NCBI RefSeq assembly: GCF_002105285.1
Contig: NZ_MUHR01000028.1
Location: 1-64,000 of the forward strand
DNA from: Planktotalea arctica
Lineage (GTDB): Bacteria > Pseudomonadota > Alphaproteobacteria > Rhodobacterales > Rhodobacteraceae
Direction: 5' to 3'
DNA: 64,000 bases
Position numbers and translations under genes: made by a program. The notes beneath the pieces were generated by a model. It searched no databases and was not told where the DNA came from. It was given only the letters and a program-made list of their open reading frames with translations. How positions within the stretch are numbered: position 1 is the stretch's first letter; each line of letters begins with the position of its first letter. This document shows positions 45,184 to 55,021 of the stretch, piece after piece.

Positions 45184-46407
45184 TTAAATTGCATCGCGGA
45201 TCAGGGGGCAGGTCATGCAGTGCGAGCCACCGCGCCCACGCCCAAGCTCTGAGCCGGGGATGGTGATGACTTCGACGCCTGCTTTGCGCAAAAGCGTGTT
45301 TGAATCGACGTTGCGCTCGTAGCCAACAACGACACCGGGCTCTAGGCAGAGTAGATTGTTGGCATCATCCCATTGCTCGCGCGCGGATTCATAAACATCG
45401 CCACCTGTGGGCACCGTGCGCAGTTTTTTGAGGCCCAAAGCGTCGGCGACCACCTCAAGGAAGGGTTTCGTTTCGACCTCGACAGCGATAGTTTTGTGAT
45501 CCGTCGGGCGCAGACTTGTGCAGCGGATCGTATCGGTGACTTCGCTAAACACAGTGACCAAATCGCGGTCGCAAAAGGTGAAGACCGTATCCAAGTGCAT
45601 TGCACTACGCGATTTGGGAAACTGGCAAGCAATGACGCGGGTTGCGCCGCCCCCTGCAAACAGACCGCGGGCGATTTGGCCGACAGCTTGGGGCGTTGTG
45701 CGCTCACCCATGCCGATCAGGACAGTGCCATTTCCGATTGGCATAACATCGCCGCCCTCGACTGTGGCTGGGCCATGATCCAGTTTCGGATCGCCCCACC
45801 AGATCGAGAAATCTGCATCCTTGAAATCAGGGTGAAAGCGATAGATCGCAGCGAGGTTCAGCGTCTCCAAGCGCCGCGCGGGCCAGTGCATCGGGTTCAC
45901 GGTGACACCGCCATAAATCCAGCAGGTCGTGTCGCGGGTGAAGATGTGGTTGGGCAGAGGGGGCAGGATGAAATCCGCTGGCTCCAACATCGGGGCCAGA
46001 ACGCCTTTCGATGCAACCGGCAACTCAGCTTTGCTCATCCCACCGATCAGAATGGTGGAGAGCAGGTCCGCATCGACCTCCATCAAATGCGCCATCAGAT
46101 CGTCAGCAAGGCCGATACCCACGGTATTGTCGGTGATCCGTGCCTCCAAAAGCCAACGGCGGGCTTCCATGTCTTTCAGCGTCTCGGCCAGCATTTGGCG
46201 CAGGAACACCACCTCGACCCCGCGATTGCGCATGGCATCGACGAAGGTCATATGCTCGATCCGCGCCTGTTTGACCCAGATCACATCATCAAACAGCAGC
46301 TCAGCGCAGTTGGACGGTGTCAGCCGTACCATGGCAGCGCCGGGTGTGTGAACAAGAACGCGGCGCAGTTTGCCTGCTTCGGAATGGACGCCATAGGTGA
46401 TAGTCAT
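45184..46407 (-). CDS. arcA: Arginine deiminase ArcA
   Basis: 407-residue arginine deiminase. Family motifs: [27 protein letters not shown] near the start, [21 protein letters not shown], and the C-terminal catalytic cysteine in [19 protein letters not shown]. It hydrolyses arginine to citrulline and ammonia. Overlaps the transporter gene by 4 bp (ATGA). First enzyme of the pathway and normal in length. Confidence 0.96.
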   Translation of the reverse strand: MTITYGVHSEAGKLRRVLVHTPGAAMVRLTPSNCAELLFDDVIWVKQARIEHMTFVDAMRNRGVEVVFLRQMLAETLKDMEARRWLLEARITDNTVGIGLADDLMAHLMEVDADLLSTILIGGMSKAELPVASKGVLAPMLEPADFILPPLPNHIFTRDTTCWIYGGVTVNPMHWPARRLETLNLAAIYRFHPDFKDADFSIWWGDPKLDHGPATVEGGDVMPIGNGTVLIGMGERTTPQAVGQIARGLFAGGGATRVIACQFPKSRSAMHLDTVFTFCDRDLVTVFSEVTDTIRCTSLRPTDHKTIAVEVETKPFLEVVADALGLKKLRTVPTGGDVYESAREQWDDANNLLCLEPGVVVGYERNVDSNTLLRKAGVEVITIPGSELGRGRGGSHCMTCPLIRDAI

Positions 46408-47852
46408 GTTGGGGTTCCTCCCATTACGGCACCGATACTGAGCGCGGCCATGATGATGACGGTAAGGCCCAGCAGGACAGGCCAGACGAAGCGCAGCCAG
46501 CGTTCATAAGGAACACGCGCGATGGCGAGGCCGCCCATGACCACGGCAGATGTGGGCGTGACGAGGTTGACGACGCCCGTCGCGGATTGGAATGCGGTGA
46601 CGATCAAGCTGCGCTCGACCCCTGCGAAATCGCCAACAGGGGCGAGGACGGGCATAGACAGAACCGCAAGGCCAGAGGTCGATGGCACAAAGAAGGCCAG
46701 CACCACTTCGATCCAGTACATCACGTTGATGAAGACGACATTGCTCAGGCCCGCGACTGTGCCTTCGGCCCAATGCAGGATCGTGTCGGTCATGTGACCT
46801 GCGTCCATGATGACGACGATTCCGCGTGCAAGTCCGATGATCAGCGCGACGCCTAAAAGATCACGCGCGCCGCCGACAAAGGCGTCAACGAGGCCCTTTT
46901 CACCGAGGCGCCCAATAAGGCCGATGCCGACGCCTGCAAACAAGAACAAACCGCTCATCTCTGCCATCCACCATCCACCTAGGGACACACCCCAGATCAT
47001 TACGGCGAAAGTCGTGCCAAACAGGACAAGGACGAGTTTGTGCAGGCCTGTGAAGTCAGTTGTGTCTTGAGCTGCGCTGCTAAAATGCGCCTCGTTCGAC
47101 GCTTTGAGATCGAACACATAGCTGCGTGACGGATCCGCTTTGACCCGCGCCGCGTAGCGCATGACGTAGGCCACAGTAGCCGCGAAGGTCAGGCCAAGAA
47201 TTACAAAGCGCAGCATCAATCCGTCAGTGAACGGTATGCCCGCTGCATCTGATGCAATCACTGTTGAAAAGGCGTTCACGGTCGATCCAAGAACACCGAT
47301 ACCCGCGCCCAAAAGAATGACCGCAACCGCCGTTAGGGAATCGTATCCAGCCGCAATCATGACAGGGGTCAGCAGGACGTAGAAGGCCAATGTTTCTTCT
47401 GCCATGCCCTCCGTTGTGCCGCCCAATGCGAACAGCCCCATCAAGATAGGGATCATCCACTTTTCACGCCCCTTAAGGCGCGTCATCGCGCGTTTGATGC
47501 CTGCGTCGATGGCGCCTGTTGCCGTGACCACGCCGATAAAACCACCGATCATCAGCACGAACAGCGCCACATCAATTGCGTTGGCCGAGTAGCTACCTGG
47601 ATCATAAAATCCTGCGATGGGGGCGAGGATGACATCGAAAATGCCCTGAGGGTTGGCGTCCGTGAGGGTGTAAGTGCCTGCGACTGGCAGCTCTTTGCCA
47701 AGCGCCTCAGAGGCCACGCGTTCATACTCGCCCGCAGGGATCACCCATGTCAGCGCTGCGATGATGACGATCAAAGCAAACAGGATTGTATAGGCTGTGG
47801 GAAAGCTGAACCGATAAGTGGGTTCGGGGGCCTGCGTTGCTGGTTTTGCCAT
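46404..47852 (-). CDS. YfcC/ArcD-type membrane transporter, probably arginine/ornithine exchange
   Basis: 482-residue membrane protein of the YfcC (DcuC-related) family with about 12 helices. Features: [30 protein letters not shown] at the start, [45 protein letters not shown], and [36 protein letters not shown] at the end. YfcC members replace ArcD in many arginine deiminase operons, so arginine uptake and ornithine export is the likely role. First gene of the arc operon; FNR-like box B is centred 87 bp upstream. Confidence 0.88.
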   Translation of the reverse strand: MAKPATQAPEPTYRFSFPTAYTILFALIVIIAALTWVIPAGEYERVASEALGKELPVAGTYTLTDANPQGIFDVILAPIAGFYDPGSYSANAIDVALFVLMIGGFIGVVTATGAIDAGIKRAMTRLKGREKWMIPILMGLFALGGTTEGMAEETLAFYVLLTPVMIAAGYDSLTAVAVILLGAGIGVLGSTVNAFSTVIASDAAGIPFTDGLMLRFVILGLTFAATVAYVMRYAARVKADPSRSYVFDLKASNEAHFSSAAQDTTDFTGLHKLVLVLFGTTFAVMIWGVSLGGWWMAEMSGLFLFAGVGIGLIGRLGEKGLVDAFVGGARDLLGVALIIGLARGIVVIMDAGHMTDTILHWAEGTVAGLSNVVFINVMYWIEVVLAFFVPSTSGLAVLSMPVLAPVGDFAGVERSLIVTAFQSATGVVNLVTPTSAVVMGGLAIARVPYERWLRFVWPVLLGLTVIIMAALSIGAVMGGTPT

Positions 47853-47931
47853 GGGGTGTCCTCTTGTCGCTGCGGGCGCGACGATAATCGTGGCGCTTTG
47901 GACAACAGTAAGCAGGCAAGGCAGATGGTGG

Positions 47932-47947
47932 ACTGACGGAGGTTAGC
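47932..47947. promoter_or_regulatory. FNR-like box B (arc operon and divergent membrane genes)
   Basis: ACTGAC-GGAG-GTTAGC, a dyad with one mismatch in the 5-bp arms, centred 87 bp upstream of the transporter start and about 108 bp upstream of the divergent small membrane gene. It shares its right half GTTAGC exactly with boxes D and E. Confidence 0.6.
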
Positions 47948-48047
47948 AACGCATCAGACTGCGGGGCATTACAGATAGGAGTGACGGAAACTTGCGGCGC
48001 ATCCGTTCAATGGAACGAAGGCTCTGATCAATCAAAAGGAAGTGCAA

Positions 48048-48392
48048 TTGCTGGACGTCTTGAAGCGCCACCTCTTCCTGTCTTTGGCATTCGTCGCAGC
48101 TTTCGCGGTTGCGATGATGTTTGTGGTCAGGCTGACGCTGTCCTTGTTGGTCTGGTCCGATCCCGCGCAGATGGATCAACCTATCAAAGCATGGATGACG
48201 CCCCGCTATGTCTCGCGATCCTGGCATGTGCCGCCTGAAACGATTGGTGATGCGTTAGGGATAACGTTTGATGGCAGTGGCAGGCGGGTCACGCTTGCCG
48301 AACTTGCCGAAAGCCAGAACAGGGGTGTGCAAACACTGATCGATGACCTCGAAGCGTCGATTGCTTTGTTCAAGGCGCGCAAGGATGACTGA
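48048..48392 (+). CDS. Small membrane-anchored hypothetical protein
   Basis: 114-residue protein with one N-terminal membrane helix (HLFLSLAFVAAFAVAMMFVVRLTLSLLVW) and a soluble C-terminal part (WMTPRYVSRSWHVPPETIGDALGI...LAELAESQNRGVQTLIDDLEASIALF). I do not recognise the family; the second part looks like a small helical adaptor domain. The TTG at 48048 has AAAAGGA at proper spacing; a GTG at 48042 is too close to it. It overlaps the DedA gene by 8 bp. Divergent from the arc operon across box B. Confidence 0.6.
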   Translation: MLDVLKRHLFLSLAFVAAFAVAMMFVVRLTLSLLVWSDPAQMDQPIKAWMTPRYVSRSWHVPPETIGDALGITFDGSGRRVTLAELAESQNRGVQTLIDDLEASIALFKARKDD

Positions 48393-48999
48393 GGTCTTCT
48401 TTGGGTTCGTCTCCAGCTATGGTCTACCCGTCATCGCAATCAGTGCGTTTCTATCCTGCCTCGCCGTCCCAATCCCCACATTTGCGGTGATGCTGTCAGG
48501 CGGCGCCTTCGCTGCATCCGGCGATCTGGTGCTTTGGCAGGTACTTTTGACTGCATATGTGGCGGCCATTTTAGGGGATCAAACCGGATTTCAGATTGGC
48601 CGCCTTGGTGGATCGCGTGTTGTTGCGAAGCTAGCGCGCAATCCCAAGCGAAAGGTGCTCATCGAACAGGCGCAAGACGCGATCCACAAATGGGGTGGTG
48701 TCGGTGTTTTCTTTTCCACATGGCTGTTTGCGCCGCTTGGGCCTTGGGTTAACCTGATGGCAGGCACCGCGCGATTGGGCTGGCTTCGGTTCACACTTTG
48801 GGATGCCGCGGGTGAAGCGATCTGGGTCGCTGTTTACGTGATACTAGGGTTCGCCTTTACGGATCGTTTGCCAGAGTTGGCTAAGATTGTTCAGGATTGG
48901 GCGGGCTTGATCTCATCCGTTGCGCTCGCGGGCCTGATTGGGGCCTTGCTGATCCGAAATGTCGAGAAACTGCATAAGAAACAAAAACCTGCGTTATGA
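48385..48999 (+). CDS. DedA-family membrane protein
   Basis: 204-residue DedA/VTT-domain protein: PIPTFAVMLSGGAFAASGDLVLWQVLLTAYVAAILGDQTGFQIGRLGG at about residues 29-76, then GGVGVFFSTWLFAPLGPWVNLMAGTARLGWLRFTLWDAAGEAIWVAVYVILGF. The DedA family acts in lipid-carrier translocation and membrane-potential maintenance. The ATG at 48385 lies inside the end of the preceding gene; the upstream extension of the frame is not DedA-like. A place in an island that would act on membrane energisation is fitting. Confidence 0.88.
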   Translation: MTEVFFGFVSSYGLPVIAISAFLSCLAVPIPTFAVMLSGGAFAASGDLVLWQVLLTAYVAAILGDQTGFQIGRLGGSRVVAKLARNPKRKVLIEQAQDAIHKWGGVGVFFSTWLFAPLGPWVNLMAGTARLGWLRFTLWDAAGEAIWVAVYVILGFAFTDRLPELAKIVQDWAGLISSVALAGLIGALLIRNVEKLHKKQKPAL

Positions 49000-49013
49000 T
49001 GAGACAGCTCATC
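48998..49013. terminator. Hairpin between convergent genes
   Basis: GATGAG-ACAG-CTCATC, a 6-bp stem in the gap between the dedA stop and the convergent SnoaL-like gene. Likely a bidirectional terminator, though without a T-run. Confidence 0.35.
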
Positions 49014-49352
49014 TCAGCCCAATGGTGTTTCCTGATGGGTCAATCGCAACCAGTTGTCCCCATCTTTTAGATAGGTCGAGGTACATAGCGCTTCATAAAT
49101 AGGTGTATCGCCGCGTTCTGCAGAAACCCGATACGCCAGAACTGCAACATTTTCCTGCACGGTCACATGGCGTTCGCTCATCACAACAGAGCGCCATCTT
49201 TGCGCGACATCCGCCTCTCTCCAGAGCGCATCACCGCTTAAAACTCCAGTAGGGAACGGGAAAACGAAGACAGCGTTTTTCGCGCTCATATGACGGGCAC
49301 TCTCGGCACCTTCTGTCCAGAAACGTTCCTCCATGTCCCAAAGCTGTTGCAT
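49014..49352 (-). CDS. SnoaL/NTF2-like protein
   Basis: 112-residue protein of the SnoaL/DUF4440 (NTF2-like) fold: MQQLWDMEERFWTEGAESARHMSAKNAVFVFPFPTGVLSGDALWRE, then VTVQENVAVLAYRVSAERGDTPIYEALCTSTYLKDGDNWLRLTHQETP. No catalytic assignment is possible. The ATG at 49352 lies 4 bp after the upstream gene, so both form one unit under box C. Confidence 0.7.
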   Translation of the reverse strand: MQQLWDMEERFWTEGAESARHMSAKNAVFVFPFPTGVLSGDALWREADVAQRWRSVVMSERHVTVQENVAVLAYRVSAERGDTPIYEALCTSTYLKDGDNWLRLTHQETPLG

Positions 49353-49356
49353 TTCA

Positions 49357-49764
49357 TTAGCCCTGCGCAAGCTGGTAAACCCAGCGCAAAAGCAGGAATG
49401 CGATAATGTACCAATAGAGCGGTACACTGATCATAAACACAGGCAACTTGCGCTCTAGCTCAGGAGAGCTTGTGATTTTCATTTTTCTGGGAAGAAGGTC
49501 CAGAAGTTTTGAGACAATCTTGCCTTGCTCATGGCTAAGTGTTGGCACGTCTTTGAAGCGAGACAGTAAGAAACCCAGCCGTTTACGTGCAGGTGCATCC
49601 GGCATTGCTGCCAGATCAGATGCTTCGGCCCAAGGGTCAACTTCGAGCCTTGCTAACATTGAAATGACGGAGACATCGGTGCCGTTCGCATCTTCACCAA
49701 CTTTGGCTCGTAAAAATCTCTCGAAAGCGGGGTTTTGCCCCATTTGATCCATTGTGAGTGCCAT
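49357..49764 (-). CDS. Hypothetical protein with C-terminal membrane anchor
   Basis: 135-residue protein: soluble helical part (MALTMDQMGQNPAFERFLRAKVGEDANGTDVSVISMLARLEVDPWAEASDLAAMP...SHEQGKIVSKLLDLL) and one membrane helix at the C terminus (LPVFMISVPLYWYIIAFLLLRWVYQLAQG), a tail-anchor pattern. Family not recognised. GGAAGGCCCC lies before the ATG at 49764. FNR-like box C is centred 95 bp upstream. Confidence 0.6.
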   Translation of the reverse strand: MALTMDQMGQNPAFERFLRAKVGEDANGTDVSVISMLARLEVDPWAEASDLAAMPDAPARKRLGFLLSRFKDVPTLSHEQGKIVSKLLDLLPRKMKITSSPELERKLPVFMISVPLYWYIIAFLLLRWVYQLAQG

Positions 49765-49851
49765 TGTGGGGCCTTCCTGTGGTGAGTTGTTTTGAGCTGT
49801 CAGCACTGACTCAAGGTTGGTCACTACAATAAGGAATGGACTTCGCCGCGC

Positions 49852-49867
49852 ACTGACGTAGGTCAGT
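49852..49867. promoter_or_regulatory. FNR-like box C (tail-anchored protein/SnoaL pair)
   Basis: ACTGAC-GTAG-GTCAGT is a perfect palindrome with 6-bp arms. It overlaps the stop codon of ackA and is centred 95 bp upstream of the 49764 start. Same architecture as box A. Confidence 0.6.
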
Positions 49868-51041
49868 CTCGCGTGAGCGCCCTTGTGGCGTGCACAATCA
49901 CGGCTTCTTCATCGGTGGGAATGACCAATATGCCGACTTTGGAGTCCGGTGACGAAATCTTGCGCGTGCCTTGTAAGTTGGCGGCGCCGTCAAGGTCCAC
50001 TCCCAGCCACGCAAGGCGTTCGCAAATCAACCTGCGCACCAGCGCAGAATTTTCGCCAATCCCTGCGGTGAACACGATTGCCTCTAGCCCGCCCATATCT
50101 GTCGCAAGCGCCGCCAATTGGCGCGCGGCGCGATGGCAAAACAGCTCGATTGCTTCGCGTGCGTGGGGATCATCGCTGGCCTCCAAGACGGCCATGTCGT
50201 TGCTGATGCCGGACACGCCGAGAAGGCCAGATTTTCGGTATAGTAGAGTCGAGATTTGCTCGGCGGTCATGCCTTTCTCTTGTATCAGATAAAGCACCAC
50301 ACCAGCATCAAGGGTGCCGCAACGCCGCCCCATCACCAGGCCGTCGAGTGCTGTGAACCCCATGCTGGTCGCAACACTTTGGCGGCCTTTCATCGCGCAC
50401 ATGCTCGCACCGCTACCAAGGTGAGCGACCACAATGCGCCCATCTGCCTTGTCACCCAGATGCTGGGGCAAGGTGCTGGCGATATAGTTGTAGGACAGGC
50501 CGTGAAAACCGTAGCGCTGGATGCCCTCGTCACTTAGCGCGCGGGGAAGCGCGAAGAGTTTTGACAGATGGTTTTGTGTGCGGTGAAAACTGGTATCAAA
50601 ACAAGCGACCTGAGGAAGATCACGAAGCGTGGCCGCAACGTATCGCATTGCCGAAAGGTTATGCGGCTGATGCATCGGCGCGAGGGGAACCAGTGTTTCA
50701 AGATCGCGCATCAGCGCCTGTGTCACGCGCGCGGGGCCAACGCGATATTCACCGCCGTGCACAACGCGGTGCCCCGCAGCGGTGATCGTCACATCACCAA
50801 GGTGCGCGTTAACCCAATTGATCAAAAGCGGGATAAGATCTTCCAAGCCAAGTGTGCGCGCCATCACCGGAAAGCGCTCTTTTGGCAAGGCCGTGCGATC
50901 TTTGACAGAGAAAATGGGGTTGGTCCCAATACCTGCGATCTTGCCGCGCAGGATTGCTGTGGGCTGTCCATCATCGTTGGGAAAGAGCGCGAATTTTAGG
51001 CTGGAAGACCCTGCATTTAGGACAAGGATTGCGTCGGGCAT
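49863..51041 (-). CDS. ackA: Acetate kinase AckA
   Basis: 392-residue acetate/propionate kinase: LVLNAGSSSLKFALF at the start, HRVVHGGEYRVGPARVT with the active-site Arg, FDTSFH, GFHGLSYNYIA, HLGSGASMCAMKGRQSVATSMGFTALDGLVMGRRCGTLD, and FTAGIGENSALVR. It makes ATP from acyl phosphate and ADP. The ATG at 51041 is 2 bp after the stop of the MaoC-PTA gene, which supplies the acyl phosphate. Last gene of phaC-fabI-pta-ackA. Confidence 0.95.
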   Translation of the reverse strand: MPDAILVLNAGSSSLKFALFPNDDGQPTAILRGKIAGIGTNPIFSVKDRTALPKERFPVMARTLGLEDLIPLLINWVNAHLGDVTITAAGHRVVHGGEYRVGPARVTQALMRDLETLVPLAPMHQPHNLSAMRYVAATLRDLPQVACFDTSFHRTQNHLSKLFALPRALSDEGIQRYGFHGLSYNYIASTLPQHLGDKADGRIVVAHLGSGASMCAMKGRQSVATSMGFTALDGLVMGRRCGTLDAGVVLYLIQEKGMTAEQISTLLYRKSGLLGVSGISNDMAVLEASDDPHAREAIELFCHRAARQLAALATDMGGLEAIVFTAGIGENSALVRRLICERLAWLGVDLDGAANLQGTRKISSPDSKVGILVIPTDEEAVIVHATRALTRD

Positions 51042-51043
51042 CG

Positions 51044-52450
51044 TTAAACCTGCGTCTGTTTGGAGATGAATAATTGCGCCAAAGCACAAGAAGCAAGCCG
51101 CGATACAGGACTGTCCGCGCGGCTGGTTAAAATGATCGGAACTCGCGCGCCAAGCACGACACCAGCGGCGTCAGCACCTGCCAGATAGATCAGCTGTTTG
51201 GCCATCATATTTGCGGCCTCCAGATCAGGCGCAACAAGAATATCAGCGTCACCTGCCACGTCCGAGATGATACCCTTGGCAGCGACAGAGACCGCAGAGA
51301 TAGCATTGTCGAAGGCCAGTGGTCCGTCAAGCAACCCGCCCGTGATTTGCCCCCGGTCCGCCATCTTGCACAGCGCGGCTGCATCCAATGTGGAGGCAAT
51401 TCGCGGATTAACGGTTTCAACCGCAGACAGGATGGCGACTTTTGGTTGCACGGTCCCAAGTGTCAAAGCGAGGTCGATCGCATTTTGCACGATGTCGCGT
51501 TTGATGTTCAGGTCTGGGTAAATGTTGATCGCCGTATCTGTGATTAGCAAAGGCTTGGGATATGTCGGTACATCCAGCACATAGACATGGCTCATCCGCC
51601 GCTCTGTGCGCAGGCCAAGGGTGGTGTCCACCACCGCCTCCATCAATTCATCGGTGTGCAGTGCACCTTTCATCAAGGCGGCGACTTTACCGTCCCGCAC
51701 CAAGGCAACGGACGTGGCCGCAGCGTCATGGCTGTGGGCAGTGTCAACGATTTCTACCCCTTCAAGACTGTGGCCAGCCTCCAGTGCCGCCGCTTCGATT
51801 TTGGCGCGTGGCCCGACCAAAATCGGAACGATCATACCTTGGTTTGCGGCGTCAATCGCGCCTGCCAGAGACAGAGGGTCGCACGGGTGGACAACAGCGG
51901 TTCGAGCCGGATCAAGGTCTTCTGTTGCTGCGATAAGCCGAGCGTACTGCGCGCCTTCGACGTGCAGATGAATATCGGGCAAATCGATGTGCGGGCGACT
52001 TACTTTTTCGCGAGGTGCAATGACCCGCGCTTCGCCAGATATCACATTTTCGCCATGCTGGTTAAGGCAGGTGCATGATAATAGCAGACGGCCTTTGGCC
52101 TGTTTTTCGCGCACCTCAACACGCACGGTGATCGTGTCGCCTATCGCCACAACTGCGCAGAAATTTAAGGTTTGGCTCAAGAATATCGTGCCGGGGCCGG
52201 GCAATTGCGTGCCAAGCACCGCCGAAATCAACGCGCCGCCCCACATGCCATGGGCGATGACGTGATGAAACATATCTGTTTTCGCGTACTCTGGATCTAC
52301 ATGCGCGGGGTTCACATCGCCTGACATCACCGCAAAAAGCTTGATGTCCTGTGGCTTTAGCGTGCGGATGAGCTCTGCACTGTCGCCCACGGCAATCTCG
52401 TCATAGGTTTTGTTTTCGATGTAATGGGTGGTGGTTTCACGCGCGGACAT
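51044..52450 (-). CDS. MaoC-like dehydratase fused to phosphate acetyl/butyryltransferase
   Basis: 468-residue two-domain protein. Residues 1-150: MaoC/hotdog domain (YDEIAVGDSAELIRTLKPQDIKLFAVMSGDVNPAHVDPEYAKTDMFHHVIAHGMWGGALISAVLG), the (R)-specific enoyl-CoA hydratase signature. Residues 165-468: PTA_PTB phosphotransacylase (AVVHPCDPLSLAGAIDAANQGMIVPILVGPRAKIE; VLDVPTYPKPLLITDTAINIYPDL). Such fusions are annotated as bifunctional enoyl-CoA hydratase/phosphate acetyltransferase. It could turn acyl-CoA, including C4 units from polyhydroxybutyrate, into acyl phosphate for AckA. The ATG at 52450 overlaps fabI by 14 bp. Confidence 0.9.
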   Translation of the reverse strand: MSARETTTHYIENKTYDEIAVGDSAELIRTLKPQDIKLFAVMSGDVNPAHVDPEYAKTDMFHHVIAHGMWGGALISAVLGTQLPGPGTIFLSQTLNFCAVVAIGDTITVRVEVREKQAKGRLLLSCTCLNQHGENVISGEARVIAPREKVSRPHIDLPDIHLHVEGAQYARLIAATEDLDPARTAVVHPCDPLSLAGAIDAANQGMIVPILVGPRAKIEAAALEAGHSLEGVEIVDTAHSHDAAATSVALVRDGKVAALMKGALHTDELMEAVVDTTLGLRTERRMSHVYVLDVPTYPKPLLITDTAINIYPDLNIKRDIVQNAIDLALTLGTVQPKVAILSAVETVNPRIASTLDAAALCKMADRGQITGGLLDGPLAFDNAISAVSVAAKGIISDVAGDADILVAPDLEAANMMAKQLIYLAGADAAGVVLGARVPIILTSRADSPVSRLASCALAQLFISKQTQV

Positions 52451-53201
52451 GCAAACCCCCATCCACATATGCCACATCGCCAGAAACTGCGCGCGCGCCA
52501 TCGCGCGCCAGCATCACTGCGACATTGCCGACATCTTCAATCGAAATCAGGTTTTTTTCAGGTGCGCGCTTGCGTGCAGCGTTGATCAATTCATCGAAAT
52601 GCGCAATTCCTGAGCCCGCGCGGGTTTTCAAAGGCCCCGGCGAGATAGCGTTGACGCGGATTTTTTTTGGCCCAAGCTCCACTGAAAGTGCGCGCATGAC
52701 CCCCTCAAGGGCGGCTTTTACAGGCCCCATGATGTTGTAGTGATCCACGACCTTTTCACCGCCATAATAGGTCATTGTCAGGATCGTGCCGCCTTTCGTC
52801 ATCAGGGGTTCTGCCAGCCGCGCCATACGGATCAGGGAGTGAACGGATATGTCCATCGCCTGCGCGAACCCCGCGCGAGAGCAATCAACGACGCGTCCGT
52901 GCAAATCGTCCTTTGGGCAATAGGCAATGGAATGAACCACGATATCGAGCTGGCCATACTTGTCCTTGATCGCATCAAAAACCGCTTCCATCTGCCCGTC
53001 AATCTCAACATCGAGCGGCAACAACATCTGCGCCCTGACCGCATCGGCAACCGGCTGTACATAGGGTTTGGCAGCCTCGTTCACATAGGTCATCACCACC
53101 TCTGCCCCCGCATCCGCAAAGGCCTGCGCGCAGCCAGCGGCGATGGAATGTGCGTTCGCGACACCCACCACCAAGGCGACTTTGCCTTCCAGCGGTTTCA
53201 T
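52437..53201 (-). CDS. fabI: Enoyl-ACP reductase FabI-like protein
   Basis: 254-residue SDR enoyl reductase: MKPLEGKVALVVGVANAHSIAAGCAQAFADAGAEVVMTY (FabI-type cofactor site), DIVVHSIAYCPKDDLHGRVVDCSR, and the catalytic LTMTYYGGEKVVDHYNIMGPVKAALEGV with Y-x6-K. C-terminal VGNVAVMLARDGARAVSGDVAYVDGGLHV. Its operon context with phaC, pta and ackA suggests a specialised paralogue acting in acyl-CoA/hydroxyacid reduction under low oxygen rather than the housekeeping FabI. The start at 53201 overlaps the phaC stop by 4 bp. Confidence 0.9.
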   Translation of the reverse strand: MKPLEGKVALVVGVANAHSIAAGCAQAFADAGAEVVMTYVNEAAKPYVQPVADAVRAQMLLPLDVEIDGQMEAVFDAIKDKYGQLDIVVHSIAYCPKDDLHGRVVDCSRAGFAQAMDISVHSLIRMARLAEPLMTKGGTILTMTYYGGEKVVDHYNIMGPVKAALEGVMRALSVELGPKKIRVNAISPGPLKTRAGSGIAHFDELINAARKRAPEKNLISIEDVGNVAVMLARDGARAVSGDVAYVDGGLHVRA

Positions 53202-54907
53202 CGTTGCATCACATATATACCGGGCGCATCGCAGAGCGCTTTGTAAGCACCGGATTTTGCGCCCATTTGGGGTAGGCTGATCGGTTCGCCAGATCGCGCA
53301 GCTAGCCAGATCGCAAAGTCTTTCCACCATGTGCCTTCCTCAAGCGCATTGCTTGCGAGCCACTCATCAGGATCGCGGTAGGGTGTTGTTGCTTTGGTAT
53401 CGGCAATGCGGAAGTGACGGCCCCTATGGCCGGGTTCCGACACGATACCTGCGTTATGCCCACCGCTGGTCAGCACGAAAGTCACATCCGTATCCGCAAA
53501 TAAATGCAGCTTATAGACCGAGCGCCAAGGAGCAACATGATCGTCCTCTGTGCCAACCGCGAATATCGGCGCGCAGATATCGGACACGGCGATCGCCTTG
53601 CCGTCCACGCGATAACGCCCCTCTGCGAGGTCATTGTTCAGGATTAGCTTGCGCAGATATTCGGAGTGCATGCGCGCAGGCATACGCGTGCCGTCCGCGT
53701 TCCATGCCATCAGATCGAACGGCTCACTGCGCTTACCAAGCAGATAGTTCTGAATAATTGGCGCCCAGATCAAATCACGCGCACGCAGCATCGCAAACGC
53801 ACCGGCCATTTGATCGGAGGACAGATAACCTTGCTGTTCCATCATATCTTCGATCAGCGTGACTTCACTGTCGTTAATGAAAAGCTGTAGTTGCCCCGCT
53901 TCGGTGAAATCGACCTGTGCCGCTAAGAAGGATGTGGAGGCGAGACGCTCATCCCCATCGCGTCCCATCGCAGCGGCTGCAATGGACAGCAGCGTGCCGC
54001 CAAGGCAATAGCCGACCGCGTGCAGTTTGGGCGCGTGCGAAATCGCGAGGACAGCATCCATTGCGTCCATTACGCCAAGTTTGCGGTAATCTTCCATGCT
54101 CAGATCGCGATCACCGACATCGGGATTTTTCCACGAAATCATGAAGACGGTGAAGCCTTGAGAGACCAGAAAACGCACCAGTGAGTTATGCGAGGACAGA
54201 TCGAGAATATATTATTTCATGATCCACGCAGGCACGATCAAGATTGGTTCGGGATGCACGAATTCGGTTTCTGGGCTGTATTGGATCAACTCGATCAGAT
54301 CGTTGCGATAGACGACTTTGCCCGGCGCGGTGGCGAGGTTGACACCCACCTCGAAGGCTTGCGGGCTATCTGGCAGCGGATTTCCACGCAAGCGCGCGGC
54401 ATCCTCAGAGAAGTGCTGCGCGCCTCGGATCAAGTTTTGACCACCCTGAGCAAGCGTTGCTGCGATCACGTCGGGATTGGTCTGTGCAAAATTCGACGGG
54501 GCTGCGGCGTCGCTCATCAGCCCTGTGACAAAAGCCATGAGGTTTTCGTGTTCGGGCGTCACGCCGTGAACGCCGCTCACCGCGTCTTGCAACCACTGCC
54601 ATGATTGCTGATGCGCTTGCGAGAAGATGTTGAATGGATATTTCTGCCAGCCTTCGCTGGAAAACCGCTTGTCTGGCGCGAAATCAGGCTGGCTGTCACC
54701 GAGGCTGGCTTTCCCAAGCGCTGACGCGTTGCGAAACGCCTGTTCTATAAGTTGCATTTGCTTGCCGGGTGACACGGAAAAATGCGTTGCCCAATCCATC
54801 CACGCCTCTGTGAGGACCGATGGGGACAGCCCTGACGTTGCTTTTGCGACCTTCGCATGGACCATGTGATCGAGTGTTTGATAAAATGTTTTCTGTTCGT
54901 CGGGCAT
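53198..54907 (-). pseudogene. phaC: Class I polyhydroxyalkanoate synthase PhaC, interrupted by one stop codon
   Basis: Two same-frame pieces encode a PhaC synthase. The N-terminal piece (232 residues from the ATG at 54907) has KYPFNIFSQAHQQSWQWLQDAVSGV and ends PEPILIVPAWIMK. A TAA at 54212-54214 follows where the family has a Tyr of the KYYILDL motif, after which ILDLSSHNSLVRFLVSQGFTVFMISWKNPD continues. The C-terminal piece holds the catalytic triad: Cys in AVGYCLGGTLL, Asp in AVGTEDDHVAP, His in SGGHNAGIV. Restored length is 569 residues, normal for class I. A single TAT-to-TAA change explains everything, so it is a recent lesion or an error. Confidence 0.85.
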
Positions 54908-54980
54908 GATATCTCCTTTGCTGGTGCGCGAAGAAGTGCGCCCTTTTGCCAGCACGCTAACGCCCTTTCTGCGATGCAGC

Positions 54981-54996
54981 ATTGATGTGGGTTAGC
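54981..54996. promoter_or_regulatory. FNR-like box D (phaC-fabI-pta-ackA operon)
   Basis: ATTGAT-GTGG-GTTAGC, centred 81 bp upstream of the phaC ATG. The right half is identical to boxes B and E and the left half is close to the FNR half-site TTGAT. Confidence 0.55.
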
Positions 54997-55021
54997 CTTG
55001 GGCAGAAATTTGCAAGGCGGC

